DNA of 64,000 bases from NCBI GenBank assembly GCA_944320865.1, contig CALUJC010000006.1, forward strand, positions 32,444-96,443, in the 5' to 3' direction. Within the stretch, counting starts at the first letter, position 1. Every line of letters begins with the position of its first letter. The DNA comes from an uncultured Bacteroides sp. GTDB lineage: Bacteria > Bacteroidota > Bacteroidia > Bacteroidales > Bacteroidaceae. The notes under the pieces were generated by a model. The model was given only the letters and a program-made list of their open reading frames with translations, made no database searches and was not told where the DNA came from. Below, piece after piece: positions 8,544 to 17,933 of this stretch. A program made the translations under genes and the position numbers.

Positions 8544-11042
8544 ATGAAGAACAAATTTATTAATATCGCCCGCATGGCCGCACTGCCCCTGCTGCTGGCC
8601 GCCACCGCCTGCGAGGACACCCTCATCGACCCGGCACCCGGCATAGCGGGCGACGGCCCTACCCTGACCCTCACCCTCGACAACAACGAGGAAAAGGCCG
8701 GCACACGCAGCGAGCTGACCAGTTCCGCCCCCACCAACCACGTCACCACGGTGCGCATCCTCGTCTTCCAACAGATGACGGACGGCGCAGAACCCGTCTA
8801 CGTCGGACAGGAACCCCAGGACATCGACTGGCTGAACTATGGCGGTGAAACCGTAACGGTGGGCGAACGCTCCCGCATCACCTACCGGCTGAACTACCCC
8901 TTCGAGAAGGGCGCCACCTATACCCTGCTGGGCGTGGCGATGGATGAAAACTTTGATGATGACTATACCCTGGATGTGGAAAATAAAAACCTCAGCAACG
9001 CCGTGGCTATACTGAAGGAAGGCAAGACGGAGGAGGACATTGCCGAGCACGAGTTCTTCACCGGCACCACCACCTTTACCCACGAGGGACGCGACACCCA
9101 CATCGACGACCTGCTGATGAAACGCCGCGTGGCAGGCATCCTGCTCTATGTGACCGATGTGCCGCAGACCATGACGGGTAACAACGGCGATTGCCGCACC
9201 ACCGCCATCCGCCTGCGACTGGGCGAGAAGGATAATGTAACCCTGCAGCAAAACAAGTCCGTCACCCTCTATCGCGACCTGAAGGATGAAGACTGGACAG
9301 AACCCGACACTCCCGCACAACAACCGCTGGAAGGCAGCAATGTGCTGACGACCATCGACATCAGTAGCTGGACATATACCCCGAACAAAGAATGCTACGT
9401 GGAGACAATAGACGGAGTAGAGCAAATCAAAAAATCTGCCCCTACGGGCCTCTACATCCTGCCCCTGACCACCGACGGATCCACCCCCACCCTGCAAGTA
9501 GACATCGTGGGCAAAAAAGATAGCGAAGGACTGGGCACACCTGACGACGGTGCCACGGAAGAAGTTCTGAAAACCCTCACCGTGCAGAACATGAGCGAGG
9601 AGGGCCAACCCACCGCCTTCAGCCTGCGCAGCAACTACATCTACAGCATCGGCAAATACAACCCCGACCAAGACATCGACCAGCCCATCAGCCTGCTGGG
9701 CGAAGCCATCTACTTGGAGGTGCTGCCGTTCGAAAAAGTGCCGGCAACGGAGCACGAATTCGGAGAGGCACGGGTGCATGCGCTGTTCGACCATTCGGAC
9801 AATCCGATACATAACTGCATGAACGAGGAATTCAACATAAGAATACTACCTCCGTTGACCACCATACGTGAGAATGTGCAAAGCATTACCCTCACCATCG
9901 TGCACGACAATACTTATGCCGTCGACGACAACGGGAAAGAAGTATTGATAAAGGAGGACGAAACCTTGGCAGATGACCGCAAGGACTACTTCAAAAACTG
10001 GCTTTATGTCAAGACCAAAGACGTGCCAGCAGATCCCAAGCAGAATCAATACGGCTCCAGCTATACCCTATATACCAAAGGAGGCAACACGGAGATAGAC
10101 AAATTACCCGAAGTGACTCTCTTTATCGAGGACTATGCCCGCTTCCGTCAATGGGGATGGACTAACGAAGGCCAATGGGAAGGCGGCGATAAAAATATCG
10201 AACGCATCAATCAGGACATCCGCCACAACACCATCATTCTCACTACCTCCTTCACGGAGGAAAGCGGAATAGATGAGCGTACCGACACGCTGATGATTAA
10301 GCAGTTTAATACGATATCAGTGTATTACAAGAGTCCAAACATAAAATTAGATGAAGATGACCAAGAAAAATACACCGAAGCGGGAAGTGGCATCGTGAAA
10401 TGTGGATTCAGCCGCTTCGACCTACAAGATAAAACTGTAACAGATAACTTCGATTCCTACCGATTTATCTGGGGATTTTGGGGAGGAGGAACAACTAATA
10501 CAGTTGTATATCCGGCGAGTGCTGCCATTGTTCGTGCAGAAGGAAGTAAAGCCAGTGGAGCGCGAAATCTGTTGGATATAGGACGCTACGGATTTTCTGC
10601 CGATAATTGGCTCGACACATGGAGCGGCGGAGCATCCGGAAAAGCGTTCCATAGTATTAGAAAAGTAGATGACGTGAGCGGCACTACCGGGCAGCCAATA
10701 ACTCAAGACGAATTTCCTACTCATACAACACGAACAGACAAGGCTTGGTACCTGCCTGCCCAAATAGAACTGGAAGGATTGATTGTATTGAGTGCAGCAG
10801 AATCATCTATCGCTATTGTAGATAAAGATAAAGGATTCAGACTTATTGAATACCAACCTTATTGGACATCAACATTGGGAGGAAGTGAGACATCGCATGA
10901 CACCTATTATTATACATATCCTGCAGTAAGAAATCCGGAGAAACCATGGGAAGGAGAAATCAGTGATAGGAGTGAACAAGAAGAACTCCGCATCCGCCAA
11001 GCCCGCAAATTTTCGGACTACTATACTGATGAGAACTGGTAA
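8544..11042 (+). CDS. Fimbrial minor subunit with C-terminal lectin-like (DUF1566/FISUMP-type) domain
   Basis: An 832-residue predicted lipoprotein (MKNKFINIARMAALPLLLAA signal peptide, cysteine after AT, then EDT). Residues 1 to ~390 look like a FimB/Mfa2-type two-domain subunit (KRRVAGILLYVTDVP strand near residue 195; a QPISLLGEAIYLEV strand like the end of the stalk protein). About 300 middle residues follow, then a C-terminal domain with KAWYLPAQIELEGL and PYWTSTLGGSE, the WYLP...YWSST pattern of the DUF1566/FISUMP C-type-lectin-like fold. An adhesive tip module on a pilin scaffold is the natural reading, but the ligand is unknown. From about 10,290 the DNA is clearly more AT-rich than the first part, a sign of mosaic origin. 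Confidence 0.65.
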   Translation: MKNKFINIARMAALPLLLAATACEDTLIDPAPGIAGDGPTLTLTLDNNEEKAGTRSELTSSAPTNHVTTVRILVFQQMTDGAEPVYVGQEPQDIDWLNYGGETVTVGERSRITYRLNYPFEKGATYTLLGVAMDENFDDDYTLDVENKNLSNAVAILKEGKTEEDIAEHEFFTGTTTFTHEGRDTHIDDLLMKRRVAGILLYVTDVPQTMTGNNGDCRTTAIRLRLGEKDNVTLQQNKSVTLYRDLKDEDWTEPDTPAQQPLEGSNVLTTIDISSWTYTPNKECYVETIDGVEQIKKSAPTGLYILPLTTDGSTPTLQVDIVGKKDSEGLGTPDDGATEEVLKTLTVQNMSEEGQPTAFSLRSNYIYSIGKYNPDQDIDQPISLLGEAIYLEVLPFEKVPATEHEFGEARVHALFDHSDNPIHNCMNEEFNIRILPPLTTIRENVQSITLTIVHDNTYAVDDNGKEVLIKEDETLADDRKDYFKNWLYVKTKDVPADPKQNQYGSSYTLYTKGGNTEIDKLPEVTLFIEDYARFRQWGWTNEGQWEGGDKNIERINQDIRHNTIILTTSFTEESGIDERTDTLMIKQFNTISVYYKSPNIKLDEDDQEKYTEAGSGIVKCGFSRFDLQDKTVTDNFDSYRFIWGFWGGGTTNTVVYPASAAIVRAEGSKASGARNLLDIGRYGFSADNWLDTWSGGASGKAFHSIRKVDDVSGTTGQPITQDEFPTHTTRTDKAWYLPAQIELEGLIVLSAAESSIAIVDKDKGFRLIEYQPYWTSTLGGSETSHDTYYYTYPAVRNPEKPWEGEISDRSEQEELRIRQARKFSDYYTDENW

Positions 11043-11111
11043 CCCTACCTCGATAAGCCCAGTCAAGCATAACGACAACCTACAACAATGAAACATAAAA
11101 CAACCATAAGA

Positions 11112-13658
11112 ATGAAAAAGATACTGACCCTGCTAAGCGCCCTCCTTGCCCTGACTGCCTGCCAGGACGACCTGGGACTGCCCTCGCAAGGCGGCGACAC
11201 AGCGGACGGCCTGACGGACATCTACCTGGCCCAACCGGACATGCCTCTGGTCATCACCCGCGCCGACGGCTCTACCGACGAGGAAGACAGCCGCGTGGAG
11301 AGCGTCATCCTCTTTGTATTCGACAACCAGGGCAACCTGCTCAACCAGGAGCCTGTGCAACAAAGCGTCACGCCGGTAGACCCCGACAACGGCTATCCCC
11401 GCTACCGCTTCCGCGCCTACCTGCCGAGTGAGCGCCATTCCCTCTACGCCGTCTGCAACTACGATGCGCCCGACGAGCTCATCAACTTCGTAAAGAACAA
11501 GGGCGAAAATGGGCAGCAATATGCCAACGCCAAAGAAGCCCTACAAGCCTACGTCACCCCCGCCATTGCCTCGGCCGAGGATGCCTACAAGGGTGTGTAT
11601 GTGATGGAGGGGCACACGGAGAACTTTGAGGGCGACATCACCATCCCGGTGAAACGCATCCTCTCCCGCCACACCTTCACCATCACCTTCGACCCCTTGG
11701 TGAAGGGCGACGGCTTCAAGCTCAGCTCCGTATCGCTGTTCAACGTGCCACGCATCTCCAAGCTGGTGGATGACCCAAGCTATACATTCGGCGACGAAGA
11801 AGTTGCCGATGCCAACCGCTATGCCAACTGGACGGGCGATGCCGTCTCCTCGGCAACAGAGTCCAACTTCGTCGATTACTACTTAGGCACCGACCCCGGC
11901 GACTACGCGACAGGAGAGCAGACCACCAACACCGAACTGCTGGATGTGCAGCAAGGCACCGATAAAGAAGGGCACGACACCTACACCGCCACCGCCCACC
12001 TCTACGAGAACCGGCGCGGCGCGGAGCCGGCAACCGAAGTGGATGCCGCCCTGCTGATAGATGCCGCCGGTGTGGGCGACGGCGTGGGCTATCCCGAAGA
12101 CGAACGCGAGAGCATCCGCCAACTCTTCAAACGCGCCCTGGCACTGGGCGAAAGTCCTTATAGCGGTAAAGCAGGCATCGAGAAACACCCCTACGCCACG
12201 TGCCTGGTCATCGAAGGACTGTATGACCGGGCAGACGAAAATGCCGCCGACGCGCGCGTCCGCTACTTCGTCTACTTAGGTCACGACAACTACGGCGACT
12301 TCAACGTGCAGCGCAACCACAACTACGAGTACGACATCACCATCAAGGCCGCCGACCGCTTCGACACCCGCGTCAAGACGCAGAACCTGGCCAAACTGGC
12401 AGTGACCGTCAGCAAGGAAAACGAGCCTTTCGACGCCCACTTCAACGTGCGCGAGGCGCTCATCTACTCCAGCCTGGACTGGGAGGTCTATGTGGAGAAC
12501 CCCGACGCGACGCCCTGGCTGGAAGTATCTACCTCGGCCACCTACATCCCGCGCCCCCTGGGCAACGACCTGACGGGCTACGAAAGCAACCTCAACCTGC
12601 CGAACGGCAACACCGACGAGGGCCGTGTCTATGCCCAATACCGCCTGAAAGGCCTGGAAAGCCTAAAGTACTTCTACATCCACACGGATGAATATGTGCC
12701 CAAGACCAATGAACCGACAGATAACGGCAACCTCAAGCCCCGCACAGGCAAAGTGATTGTGAAGTGCGGCGAGGGCGACAACGCAGCCGCCCCCATCACC
12801 ATCACCGTCACCCAATACCCCGCCCAGCTGGTGGAGGTCACGGCATGGGACATCAACCAGGCCCAAAACGTGACGCGCCGCTTCTTTGTGGAACGCATTG
12901 TGGAAGAGAAGTACAAGAACTGGGGCTTCACCCACTTCTGGAACCTGACGCTGGACAACCTTATCTCCACCGGCAACTACGACGGACTGAACAATACGCG
13001 CAAGGAATACGTTTCCGCCATCTGGGGCGACAAGGACAGCCAGTCGTTTGAATACCGCACCGAAATCATCGGCGACCCCGCCCCCCTGGAGTTGAACGGC
13101 AGGCAGAATGCCGCCGACTGGGAGGAAACCGAGGAAGGAGCAGAGAATGATGACGTGTTCGACCCCGCTCTGAAAGGTGACGATGCCATCTTCAACCTTT
13201 CCTCATCCTACGCCTTGGGGTATGCCTTAGCCAAGAACCGCGACCGCAACGGCAACGGACGCATCGACTACAACGAAATCATGTGGTACCTGCCCGCCCG
13301 CGAACAACTGGCAGCCATCTGCGAGGCACTCAACGGTGGCCAGCTGAAGGGCACGAACTATGACACGAATAACGAGACATACCCGGACGACAGCCGGCCC
13401 GCCTTCAGCGGCAACTACTGGAGCAGCACGCCATCCGTGGCCGACAAATACGGCATCACCACGGGCCGCGCCTACTACCATACGTTCTCCACAGATGACG
13501 GGAAAAGCGGCATCGGTCTGCGCGACCAGTCGTTCAACGTCATTGTCTGCCGCGATGCAGACGGCTGGACCGGCCCCGAAACGGGCGGAGGCTCGGGCGA
13601 CGTGAACATCGATCCCGACTGGAGCGAAGAACCTGACGTCAACATGCCGGGCAAATGA
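11112..13658 (+). CDS. Fimbrial tip-type lipoprotein with lectin-like C-terminal domain
   Basis: An 848-residue predicted lipoprotein. The start at 11112 (MKKILTLLSALLALTAC) gives a compact signal peptide; an in-frame ATG at 11088 would add eight residues. After the lipobox come QDD and a VESVILFVFDNQGNLL strand of the Mfa-like N-domain. The C-terminal ~190 residues contain an EF-hand-like loop DRNGNGRIDYNE, then MWYLPAREQLAAI, GNYWSSTPS and a final VIVCRD strand, the same lectin-like fold as in the preceding gene. The layout resembles DUF4906-type Bacteroides fimbrial accessory proteins. It ends in ATGA, overlapping a possible upstream start of the next gene. The adhesin role is inferred from domain order. 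Confidence 0.65.
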   Translation: MKKILTLLSALLALTACQDDLGLPSQGGDTADGLTDIYLAQPDMPLVITRADGSTDEEDSRVESVILFVFDNQGNLLNQEPVQQSVTPVDPDNGYPRYRFRAYLPSERHSLYAVCNYDAPDELINFVKNKGENGQQYANAKEALQAYVTPAIASAEDAYKGVYVMEGHTENFEGDITIPVKRILSRHTFTITFDPLVKGDGFKLSSVSLFNVPRISKLVDDPSYTFGDEEVADANRYANWTGDAVSSATESNFVDYYLGTDPGDYATGEQTTNTELLDVQQGTDKEGHDTYTATAHLYENRRGAEPATEVDAALLIDAAGVGDGVGYPEDERESIRQLFKRALALGESPYSGKAGIEKHPYATCLVIEGLYDRADENAADARVRYFVYLGHDNYGDFNVQRNHNYEYDITIKAADRFDTRVKTQNLAKLAVTVSKENEPFDAHFNVREALIYSSLDWEVYVENPDATPWLEVSTSATYIPRPLGNDLTGYESNLNLPNGNTDEGRVYAQYRLKGLESLKYFYIHTDEYVPKTNEPTDNGNLKPRTGKVIVKCGEGDNAAAPITITVTQYPAQLVEVTAWDINQAQNVTRRFFVERIVEEKYKNWGFTHFWNLTLDNLISTGNYDGLNNTRKEYVSAIWGDKDSQSFEYRTEIIGDPAPLELNGRQNAADWEETEEGAENDDVFDPALKGDDAIFNLSSSYALGYALAKNRDRNGNGRIDYNEIMWYLPAREQLAAICEALNGGQLKGTNYDTNNETYPDDSRPAFSGNYWSSTPSVADKYGITTGRAYYHTFSTDDGKSGIGLRDQSFNVIVCRDADGWTGPETGGGSGDVNIDPDWSEEPDVNMPGK

Positions 13659-13681
13659 CAACCCTTAACGCAACAACAACT

Positions 13682-14671
13682 ATGAGACAGAAACTGACAT
13701 ACCTCTGCGGACTGGCAGCCCTCGTGCTGCTGGCCGCTTGCCAAAACGACGACCTGCCCAACGGCGGTGACCACGCCACCGGGACAGCCGCCGCCACCTT
13801 CCACGTCTTCACCCGCGCCGCCCAGCAACCGGACGGCAACCAGGAGGTGCGCCTCTACGTGGCCGAACGACGCCAGGAGAACGACCAGGATGAACTGTAT
13901 GCCTCGGCCATACACGACGTGAGCAACGGCAGCTTCCTGCTGGAGCGCATGACCGCCCAGTGGTACAAACTGGCCTTCATCGCCGTGCCCGACCTGCTGG
14001 AAGAGGAGCTTCCCAACATCCCGAGAGACAGTGCCTTCAACGACCTGACGCTAGACTACAGCCCCGTACTGGCACGCAAAGACCAGCCGGAGGATGACGA
14101 CACGGAAGACTTGGCCATCTACCGCACGGTTATCGACCGCTGGCTGATGCCCGACGAACGACTGACGGAAGACGTCACCCTGAAGCGCATCACCGGCCGC
14201 CTCATCCTGGATATGGGCATCCTGAACGACCAGTTCCCTACCCGGGTAACAGAAATCAAGGTGAAACTGGCAGGCGTCCCCAGCACGGTCTACCTACGAG
14301 ATAAGGGCAATGGGGAAATCATTTGTAAAACCCATCAACTATGCACTTATACCTATAATAATATAGACTGGGACAGCAAAGACCACTTCCGCGCCTGCTT
14401 CAACCTGCTGCCTTATACCATCGGGACGGACGACACCGAGGCCACGGTGACAGTGACACTGGAAGGCGAAAACGGAACAGAGGTCGAGATTGACTTCCCC
14501 TTGGTGCAAGGCAAGCACAACACCGACGAGGCCAACGCCATCGAAATCAAGCCCAACGTCCTCACCACGGTTTACTTCCGTGGCATGGAAAGCAACGAGT
14601 TTGAAGTGCGCTACGCCGGCTTCGACGGGATGAGCATCGAGGTGGAAGATGAATGGAATGGATGGAAATGA
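13682..14671 (+). CDS. FimB/Mfa2-family fimbrial subunit
   Basis: A 329-residue predicted lipoprotein with signal peptide MRQKLTYLCGLAALVLLAAC and QNDD after the cysteine. The start at 13682 is chosen for the signal peptide; an ATG at 13655 overlaps the previous stop (ATGA), adds nine residues and could allow coupled translation. The N-domain has EVRLYVAERRQ; the core strand is LKRITGRLILDMGI (near residue 165), the hallmark of FimB/Mfa2 (DUF1812) proteins, which anchor or cap type V pili and limit their length. The size matches that family best among the genes here. Anchor versus tip is not decided by the sequence. Confidence 0.7.
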   Translation: MRQKLTYLCGLAALVLLAACQNDDLPNGGDHATGTAAATFHVFTRAAQQPDGNQEVRLYVAERRQENDQDELYASAIHDVSNGSFLLERMTAQWYKLAFIAVPDLLEEELPNIPRDSAFNDLTLDYSPVLARKDQPEDDDTEDLAIYRTVIDRWLMPDERLTEDVTLKRITGRLILDMGILNDQFPTRVTEIKVKLAGVPSTVYLRDKGNGEIICKTHQLCTYTYNNIDWDSKDHFRACFNLLPYTIGTDDTEATVTVTLEGENGTEVEIDFPLVQGKHNTDEANAIEIKPNVLTTVYFRGMESNEFEVRYAGFDGMSIEVEDEWNGWK

Positions 14672-14687
14672 AGAATAACAACCGATT

Positions 14688-16451
14688 ATGATGAAAGCAA
14701 AACTATACACCCTCTGCACGGCCGCCCTGCTGCTGGCCGCCTGCACCAACGACCCGATGGAAGACATCGTGAGCCCGGGCACTGAAACACCGGGCCTGAC
14801 CGACGTGCCCGAAGGCTCGTACGTGATAGACTATAGCCCCACCACCGACGCACCCGGCACCCGCGCCGATGGCGACGGACCGATACAGTCGCTGGACTAC
14901 CTGCTGTATGCCAGCACGGACGGCGCCGAAGGCAGCTACACCTTGACGAAACGCCGCCCCATCCCCGACATCAGCCTCAGCACCACCTGGCCCCTGACCC
15001 GCGAACGCATGACGTGGGCACAACGCCAGGCACTGAAAGACACGCTGGAAACTGGCAAGTTCTACAAAGCCGTCTTCGTGGCCAATGCAGCGGACTGGCT
15101 ATGGAACGATGTGGAGAATGATGCACCCGCTAACGAGAACTTGCCCACTGCATCCAGTATAGTCTTACAGAACGCCAACCTGTATAGCAGCACGACAGCC
15201 CCCAACTTCAACGACGCCCGCCTGCTGCTGCCCACCGCCGAGCAAGGCAGCTTCAACGAAAGCAACATGTACTACCTATGGACGGGAGACATCAAGCCCA
15301 CCGAATCCCACTACGACAAGAACCACCCCGCACAGATGAGCATCGTGCTGCAACGGATGATTAATAAGGTGGAAATCAGGCTGGAGGAGGCGGTGACGAA
15401 AGGCATCGCGGAGAAAGAAAGTGTAGAAGCGTATGTGGAAGGTGAATTGGAAGCGTTCTACAATAAAGAACAAGAATACTACACAAATACCGATGGTGAT
15501 GATATTGAAAAGTGGGGAAAAATAAGCTACCTGATTGCTGACTATTTGAATGAAAAAGCCAATAGTATTAGTTTAGACTGGATTTATTCCAATGAAAAAG
15601 AGAGTAAACAGAAGTTTAAAGAAGATTGGTTAGAAAACAGAGATAAACAACGTTTGGTTGTGGCAAATATTATCAACTGTTCAGAAGAACAGCATTGTAC
15701 GGATGAAGCTCCTTGTGCCAAACACTGGTTTATTGAACAAACGAAAGACGATTTCATTACCCGTTGCGATTGGTCAACTGTTCAAAGCATAGATGTCATT
15801 TACGATAAAGCCAATTTCCCGCAAGCCATCGGTTTTGATAAGCAATATAAGGCAGAAAGCACAGAAGATTCCCCGACACTGACGGTTGAAAGAAGTGCCG
15901 ACGGCCGCTTTATTTTCTACACCTATGGCTATAATGCTAATGAAACTGTAAATCTGGGCTTAGCTATGATCCGGTCTTTAAAATTCAAGAATAACATAGG
16001 AGCGGAAATATTCAGCACCAATTGTGGCATTATTCCCGGAAAAGATGTGAACCTGACGGGAGGAAACAGATCTATCTATATCAGTTATAATCCCTTGGCA
16101 AAGCTGAATCACAATGATCCTAAGAATGGCACCTATGAAAGAAAAAATTATGATCTAAAAGCAGTCATGGGTTGGAACTGGGATGAGGATAATAATAATT
16201 TTTCTTATGGAGATGGAGCCGCAGGCGCAGGCTATACTGGTGTATGGCACGAAAAAGATATGAAAGACTGGGTTAACGACACAGTCTTCGCATCAGATGC
16301 TACAATTCCTGAATCTACTTCTGACGATGGATTCCGCCTAATTACATTAACACTTGAAAATATCCCCTTAGTGGATTTCGAGGATGTCTGGACCACCCAA
16401 GACGCCACAGCAACCGACGCCCAAGTCCCCAGTGAACCCGTAGAACCCTAA
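14688..16451 (+). CDS. Fimbrial subunit-like lipoprotein, mosaic composition
   Basis: A 587-residue predicted lipoprotein (MMKAKLYTLCTAALLLAAC, then TNDP) starting 16 bp behind the previous gene. The first ~225 residues, ending near the IVLQRMINKVEIRL core strand, resemble FimB/Mfa2 N-domains and use the GC-rich codons of the neighbouring genes. From about 15,366 to 16,360 the DNA becomes strongly AT-rich and encodes a less familiar, charged region with a Cys-containing stretch (EEQHCTDEAPCAKHW). The last ~20 codons return to GC-rich usage. This looks like replacement of the C-terminal domain by recombination. It is probably an exposed accessory subunit; I do not recognise the C-terminal domain. 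Confidence 0.55.
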   Translation: MMKAKLYTLCTAALLLAACTNDPMEDIVSPGTETPGLTDVPEGSYVIDYSPTTDAPGTRADGDGPIQSLDYLLYASTDGAEGSYTLTKRRPIPDISLSTTWPLTRERMTWAQRQALKDTLETGKFYKAVFVANAADWLWNDVENDAPANENLPTASSIVLQNANLYSSTTAPNFNDARLLLPTAEQGSFNESNMYYLWTGDIKPTESHYDKNHPAQMSIVLQRMINKVEIRLEEAVTKGIAEKESVEAYVEGELEAFYNKEQEYYTNTDGDDIEKWGKISYLIADYLNEKANSISLDWIYSNEKESKQKFKEDWLENRDKQRLVVANIINCSEEQHCTDEAPCAKHWFIEQTKDDFITRCDWSTVQSIDVIYDKANFPQAIGFDKQYKAESTEDSPTLTVERSADGRFIFYTYGYNANETVNLGLAMIRSLKFKNNIGAEIFSTNCGIIPGKDVNLTGGNRSIYISYNPLAKLNHNDPKNGTYERKNYDLKAVMGWNWDEDNNNFSYGDGAAGAGYTGVWHEKDMKDWVNDTVFASDATIPESTSDDGFRLITLTLENIPLVDFEDVWTTQDATATDAQVPSEPVEP

Positions 16452-16464
16452 AAAACAAACAGCA

Positions 16465-17817
16465 ATGATAAAGACCAAATATTTCCTATTGGCCCTATGG
16501 ACCCTCTGCAGCTTGGGCGCCTGCATCGCGCCGGACAACGATGATGACAACTGCCAGGAATGCCGCGAACAACAAATCCTGCTTCAGTTGGCCAGCGACA
16601 AGGCCACCACGCGAGCCGGTCGCCCCCTGACCAGCAACCAGCCAGCACAAGACGTGGACCGCGTGGCACTCATCATCTGCGATGCAACAGACAACAGTAT
16701 CGTCACCACCAAACTGGTGAAAGACTGGATGAGCAACAGCACCGAGTATGACACCAACAATCATCGTGGCCGCCAAGACCGCGTGAAGCTGGACGAGGAC
16801 GAACGGCTGGGGGCCGGTACGTATAAGCTTTATGCCATAGCCTACACTTATAAGAGTGTTCAAGACCACACGGCCTATACCATCGCCGAGGGCACAGAGA
16901 CAACCGGATTGAACGAATATTTCGAGGCTTTAGTTAAAGACCATGCAGGCAAGACATTCACCGAGAACTTCACCCTTCGCCTAAGCGGCACACCGGGTGA
17001 GGAAATCTTTGCCGGCTCCGTCGCTTCGTTCACCGTCACGTCCGCAGGCTTTAACGTCACCATAGTGCTGAACCGTCAGGTGGCCGGTGCCTATATGTAT
17101 GTAAAAGATATCCCCTACTACGACAACCTCACCAAACTGCGCCTGGTGCCCGCCACCGACAACGACGGGCTGGTGCTGGGACAATTTGCCAACGAGGACA
17201 TCGCCAACAACGGCACCGCCACAAAAGGGCTTTATGTAATGAACGGAACGGAAACAGCCCAAACGACGATACCTCTCTGTGAAATCAATTTGCAAGACTG
17301 GTTTCCCGGAAGCATCACAAAAGACGAAAACAGCAACCTTATCTCCACAGACAACTGGCAACAAGCCACCGGCCTTCCTGAAGGCATGAACGTGGAAAAG
17401 GGCAGCTTCTTTGCAGGCAACTTCGTCATCCCCTTTGCCGCCTCTGCTACCACAAGTGATAAAAAATCACTCACTATCCAACTGGTTTCAGGAGATGGAA
17501 GTACTGAAACGGTAAAACAAGAATGGACCGTAAAGCTCCCTGCCAATGATTTGAATAAACAGCAAGGAAAGGTCTACTATTGGGATGAAACAAATAGCAA
17601 GTTTGAGAATAACAAAACCATTACCGAATCCGTCACCAACTACTCTCTCCTCCGCAATCACCTGTACTGCATAGGCAACAAGGGCACGACGGACGGGACA
17701 GAAGACGACGAGCCCCAATCGCTGGACAACCGGCAAGAACTGCTGCTGCAAGTCATAGCCGAATGGGACGTCGTCTATGACATGGTGTTGGAACCGAGAG
17801 AGGATGAAAATGAATAA
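16465..17817 (+). CDS. Fimbrillin-family lipoprotein, last gene of the operon
   Basis: A 450-residue predicted lipoprotein; the lipobox is LGAC near residue 19, followed unusually by IAPDNDDDNC. A DVDRVALIICDA strand opens the first domain and a VTIVLNRQVAGAYMYVKDIP strand the second, as in fimbrillins. The end, PQSLDNRQELLLQVIAEWDVV, matches the terminal strand of the protein at 613-2082 (PISLNGNTVNLRINDAWDV), so this is more stalk-like than the other minor subunits. It starts 13 bp after the previous stop. A structured segment and a strong terminator follow, marking the operon end. Confidence 0.65.
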   Translation: MIKTKYFLLALWTLCSLGACIAPDNDDDNCQECREQQILLQLASDKATTRAGRPLTSNQPAQDVDRVALIICDATDNSIVTTKLVKDWMSNSTEYDTNNHRGRQDRVKLDEDERLGAGTYKLYAIAYTYKSVQDHTAYTIAEGTETTGLNEYFEALVKDHAGKTFTENFTLRLSGTPGEEIFAGSVASFTVTSAGFNVTIVLNRQVAGAYMYVKDIPYYDNLTKLRLVPATDNDGLVLGQFANEDIANNGTATKGLYVMNGTETAQTTIPLCEINLQDWFPGSITKDENSNLISTDNWQQATGLPEGMNVEKGSFFAGNFVIPFAASATTSDKKSLTIQLVSGDGSTETVKQEWTVKLPANDLNKQQGKVYYWDETNSKFENNKTITESVTNYSLLRNHLYCIGNKGTTDGTEDDEPQSLDNRQELLLQVIAEWDVVYDMVLEPREDENE

Positions 17818-17836
17818 GTCTTGCATCATACATAAC

Positions 17837-17933
17837 TTTACCCCAAACATGGTTCCTTGACGTAGGGTAAAACCATGTTAGAGCGTTTCTTGTGCTGTGA
17901 AGCAGAAGGCGTTCTATGTTTGTTTTGTTTGCA
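17837..17933 (+). ncRNA. Structured 3' region or candidate RNA after the fimbrial operon
   Basis: Two perfect 7-bp helices interleave: TTTACCC (17837) with GGGTAAA (17865), and ACATGGT (17847) with ACCATGT (17872). They could form a pseudoknot or two exclusive conformers. A second hairpin follows: AGAGCG/CGTTCT closes an inner stem CTTGTGCT/AGCAGAAG on a GTGA (GNRA) tetraloop at 17880-17915. The segment leads straight into the terminator. I see no good promoter in front (TAACTTTA at 17833 is one base off and lacks a spaced -33), so it is more likely a structured 3' UTR than a free RNA. Confidence 0.4.

Noticed and set aside
8436-9812. Antisense frame of 458 codons opposite the 8544 gene
   Set aside because: Shadow of GC-rich codons; Val/His/Gly-rich composition without any recognisable motif.
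16465-17817. Mobile-element boundary at the end of the fimbrial operon
   Set aside because: No integrase, transposase, tRNA attachment site or direct repeat is seen; the boundary is an ordinary terminator and promoter.
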